DNA of 7,976 nt from assembly GCA_964502525.1 (NCBI GenBank), contig CAZCXH010000200.1, positions 1-7,976 of the forward strand, in the 5' to 3' direction. The position numbers were made by a program, and so were the translations under genes. The notes under the pieces were generated by a model. It was not told the origin of the DNA, searched no databases, and worked only from the letters and a program-made list of their open reading frames with translations. This stretch comes from DATLYB01 sp964502525 (lineage in GTDB: Bacteria > Bacteroidota > Bacteroidia > Chitinophagales > CAIOSU01). This document shows, piece after piece, positions 5,722 through 7,976 of the stretch; the stretch's first letter is position 1; each line of letters starts with the position of its first letter.

Positions 5722-7485
5722 ATGTTTTCTCAACTTTACAGCGCAAGCAAAACTGTGATGCCGGCAGACAAAATTGAGAAGTGCGCCAGCCTGATCCGTG
5801 GAGGATTTGAGCTATACCGATCCAAATTCATGGAAATTACAAGACGCGCGAAGTCGAGGTTTGAGAGAAGGAGCTGGCACGGCATCCAGTATGACTCCCG
5901 CGAAAGACTCGAACTGTATAAAAAGGTAGTGAAAGAGACTCTCGGAGTTTTGAAGGCCGAGTTGAATGATGATATGAATAGCCCTGATGTATGGAAGCGT
6001 TTGAAGCCGGTTTACTACGAGCTGGTTAAAAAAAGGCTCGACTCCGAGCTTGCAGAGTCATTTTATAATTCGCTTACAAGAAAAATTTTCACTGCGCAAG
6101 GCCTGGATGACGATATGGAGTTCACGCGTTCTGCGGAAGAAATCGTTTCGGAAGATGAGGTTCATTCAATTTGCAATATCTACGAAGCGAAGGAATCAAC
6201 CTATTCGGTTGTAAAAAAAATTTTTGACGATTATCATTTTTTCATCAAGTTCGACAATCCTGACTTCTACATACACCTCGTCAGCAACAAGATCAAAGAG
6301 AAATTATCGGAAGAATTCGATTCAATTGTTTTTGAGCGCGTTGAGGTTGTCAGGTCGGTGTTTTTTCGCAATAAGGGCGCATACATCATTGGCAGGATAA
6401 TTAAGGGAAGGCATATCGTCCCCTTTGCCCTGGCGCTGCTCAACCCTTTTGATACGGGCATCATCATTGATGCTGTGCTCCTTAATCCCAATGAGATGAG
6501 CGTTGTATTCAGCTTTACCCGCTCATATTTTTTGGTTGACATTGAGAACACATCAGCGCTGATGGTATTCCTGAAAAGCATCATGCCTCTGAAAAGACGC
6601 TCTGAGCTGTACAATTCCATCGGCTGCGATAAGCACGGAAAAACAGTTCTGTTCCGCGAGATCAACAAGCACCTCGCTCAATCGGAGGATAAGTTCTCCT
6701 TTGCTCCCGGTGTGAGAGGAATGGTGATGGAAGTTTTTGCACTGCCAACAATGAATATTGTTTTTAAGGTGATCAAGGACAGGTTTGACCCACCCAAAAG
6801 CACTACGCGGCAGAGCGTCATGGATAAATACAGGATTGTATTCCTGCACGACCGCGTGGGGCGGCTGGCTGACGCCCAGGAGTTTGAATACCTGATTTAC
6901 GACAAGCACCGTTTCGAGTCTGACCTGCTGGAAACCCTGCTTGCTAAATCTTCCCAAAGCGTGGAACTTAACGGTGACAAGGTAGTTATAAAGCACTGTT
7001 ATATCGAGCGTAAGATGGAGCCGCTGAATATCTTCCTGCAGCATGCGGGCGAAGAGGAAGCCCTCGATGCCATCATTGACTATGGCAACGCCATCAAGGA
7101 ACTGGCAGCCGCAAATATTTTCCCGGGAGACCTGCTCATCAAAAACTTCGGGGTGACGCGCCACGGCAGGGTGGTGTTTTACGATTATGATGAATTATGT
7201 TTCGTCACCGATTGCAACTTCCGAAAGCTGCCTGAAGAGCGAGATGAAGATGATTCGATGGCGGGAGAGCCGTGGTATTCCGTTGGCGAGAATGATATTT
7301 TCCCCGAAGAGCTGAAGCGGTTTATTTTTGCCGAAGGAAAGCTGCGCAACATCTTTTTTGACGCGCACGGAGATCTTTTCACCCCTGAGTTTTGGATCAA
7401 CATGCAGCGCAAGCAGGAGAGGGGTGAGATCATTGATGTTTATCCGTACCAAAAAGTGCAAAGGTTTCATAAAAGAGTTGTTTAG
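5722..7485 (+). CDS. aceK: Isocitrate dehydrogenase kinase/phosphatase
   Basis: A bifunctional cytosolic enzyme that phosphorylates and dephosphorylates isocitrate dehydrogenase, switching carbon between the TCA cycle and the glyoxylate shunt. The product is 587 aa, close to E. coli AceK (578 aa), and collinear with it. The N-terminal regulatory domain (about 1-325) includes RFERRSWHGIQYDSRERLELY (from 47) and FYNSLTRKIF. The kinase domain carries the ATP loop APGVRGMVM (328-336), the ATP-binding lysine K349 in VFKVIKDRF, and HDRVGRLADAQEFE. It also has the catalytic D470 and N475 in FPGDLLIKNFGVTRHG, and D488 in FYDYDE. EPWYS and FPEE follow. The ATG at 5722 is chosen because an upstream extension of the frame to 5521 runs inside the methyltransferase gene and adds no AceK-like sequence. 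No aceA or aceB is adjacent, unlike the enterobacterial aceBAK operon. Identification is very secure. Confidence 0.97.
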   Translation: MFSQLYSASKTVMPADKIEKCASLIRGGFELYRSKFMEITRRAKSRFERRSWHGIQYDSRERLELYKKVVKETLGVLKAELNDDMNSPDVWKRLKPVYYELVKKRLDSELAESFYNSLTRKIFTAQGLDDDMEFTRSAEEIVSEDEVHSICNIYEAKESTYSVVKKIFDDYHFFIKFDNPDFYIHLVSNKIKEKLSEEFDSIVFERVEVVRSVFFRNKGAYIIGRIIKGRHIVPFALALLNPFDTGIIIDAVLLNPNEMSVVFSFTRSYFLVDIENTSALMVFLKSIMPLKRRSELYNSIGCDKHGKTVLFREINKHLAQSEDKFSFAPGVRGMVMEVFALPTMNIVFKVIKDRFDPPKSTTRQSVMDKYRIVFLHDRVGRLADAQEFEYLIYDKHRFESDLLETLLAKSSQSVELNGDKVVIKHCYIERKMEPLNIFLQHAGEEEALDAIIDYGNAIKELAAANIFPGDLLIKNFGVTRHGRVVFYDYDELCFVTDCNFRKLPEERDEDDSMAGEPWYSVGENDIFPEELKRFIFAEGKLRNIFFDAHGDLFTPEFWINMQRKQERGEIIDVYPYQKVQRFHKRVV

Positions 7486-7528
7486 TAATTTCAATACTTC
7501 ATTTTAAATCGTCATTAGTTAGTTGATT

Positions 7529-7976
7529 ATGGCAATAATGGTTTTTGTTACCGGGGGAACATTCGACAAGGAGTATGATGAAATAAACGGGAAACTTTAC
7601 TTTAAAGACACCCATCTCCCCGAAATGTTCAAGCTCGGCAGATGCTCGCTTGATATTCGCGTCAGAACACTCATGATGATTGACAGCCTCGAAATGACGG
7701 ATGAAGACCGCGATGTGATTATCAGGCAATGCAGACGCTGCGAGGAAGACCGCATCATCATAACTCACGGCACCGACACGATGGCGCAAACTGCGAAAGC
7801 CATTGAAAAAGCGAAAATAGACAAGACGATTGTGCTGACGGGAGCAATGATACCTTACAAATTTGGAAGCTCTGACGGCTTTTTTAATCTCGGAAGCGCA
7901 ATAGCCTTCTCCCAGTCATTACCCCATGGAGTTTATATTGCCATGCACGGCAAGTATTTTGCGGCAAGCAATGTTG
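7529..7976 (+). CDS. Asparaginase-family protein, probably single-domain (3' end cut off)
   Basis: 149 codons are present before the window edge. The asparaginase/glutaminase N-terminal domain is clear: VTGGTF (7-12) with the nucleophile threonine T11, IDS (51-53) for substrate binding, and THGTDTM (79-85) with the second catalytic T82-D83. LTGAMIPY (103-110) and SSDGFFNLG (114-122) are also present. The family hydrolyses L-asparagine to aspartate and ammonia. The ending YIAMHGKYFAASNV resembles the short forms of about 160-170 aa that lack the C-terminal domain, rather than full-length asparaginase (about 330 aa). That is an inference, because the stop is outside the window. ATG 7538 is an alternative start. 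The gene begins 43 bp after aceK on the same strand with no terminator between, so cotranscription is possible. Activity on asparagine is unproven for short forms. Confidence 0.88.
   Translation, partial: MAIMVFVTGGTFDKEYDEINGKLYFKDTHLPEMFKLGRCSLDIRVRTLMMIDSLEMTDEDRDVIIRQCRRCEEDRIIITHGTDTMAQTAKAIEKAKIDKTIVLTGAMIPYKFGSSDGFFNLGSAIAFSQSLPHGVYIAMHGKYFAASNV

Noticed and set aside
6553..7164. 203-codon minus-strand reading frame
   Set aside because: Antisense shadow of the conserved AceK kinase domain.

Overview
The window looks like chromosomal DNA of a Bacteroidota (Bacteroidetes) bacterium. Several genes and the tRNA are preceded by the -7 promoter element of this phylum (TAnnTTTG: TAGCTTTG, TATCTTTG, TAGTTTTG). 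Most starts have A-rich leaders rather than Shine-Dalgarno sites. There is a secreted protein of Bacteroidota type, a glycine-rich RRM RNA-binding protein, and 8-bp ATTYGATR spacer repeats of a kind I recall from this phylum. No phage, insertion sequence, CRISPR or rRNA was seen. Family assignments come from reading motifs; no database search was run.

Layout. (1) 1-300, minus: 5' part of an RRM RNA-binding protein gene, cut by the window edge. It is divergent from (2) 456-1346, plus, a membrane di-iron hydroxylase that reads most like alkylglycerol monooxygenase (AGMO/TMEM195). (3) 1473-2051, plus: a small PlsC-type lysophospholipid acyltransferase. Short repeats lie on both sides of it. (4) 2266-3333, minus: an AlkB-type alkane monooxygenase, convergent with the acyltransferase across a symmetrical hairpin terminator. 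Genes 2-4 form a neighbourhood of lipid and hydrocarbon enzymes. (5) 3334-3677: a divergent promoter gap. (6) 3678-4634, plus: a secreted beta-rich protein without a visible sorting domain, followed by a strong terminator. (7) 4829-4906, plus: tRNA-Val(GAC) with encoded CCA, its own promoter and an unusual C at position 33. (8) 5036-5653, minus: a class I SAM methyltransferase, divergent by 68 bp from (9) 5722-7485, plus: AceK, the isocitrate dehydrogenase kinase/phosphatase, with catalytic residues intact. (10) 7529 to the edge, plus: an asparaginase-family protein, probably the short single-domain form, 43 bp after aceK.

How they may work together. The AGMO-like hydroxylase and the acyltransferase are codirectional and suggest membrane or ether-lipid remodelling, but each may have its own promoter. 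AlkB is a separate minus-strand unit. AceK controls flux between the TCA cycle and the glyoxylate shunt by phosphorylating isocitrate dehydrogenase. This fits growth on alkane- or fatty-acid-derived acetyl-CoA, so AlkB and AceK could serve the same lifestyle although they are not in one operon; that link is inference. No clearly novel multi-gene system is evident. The most interesting items are the AGMO-like enzyme beside an acyltransferase, the C33 tRNA, aceK in a Bacteroidota background without aceA or aceB beside it, and the short repeats and possible operator in intergenic DNA.
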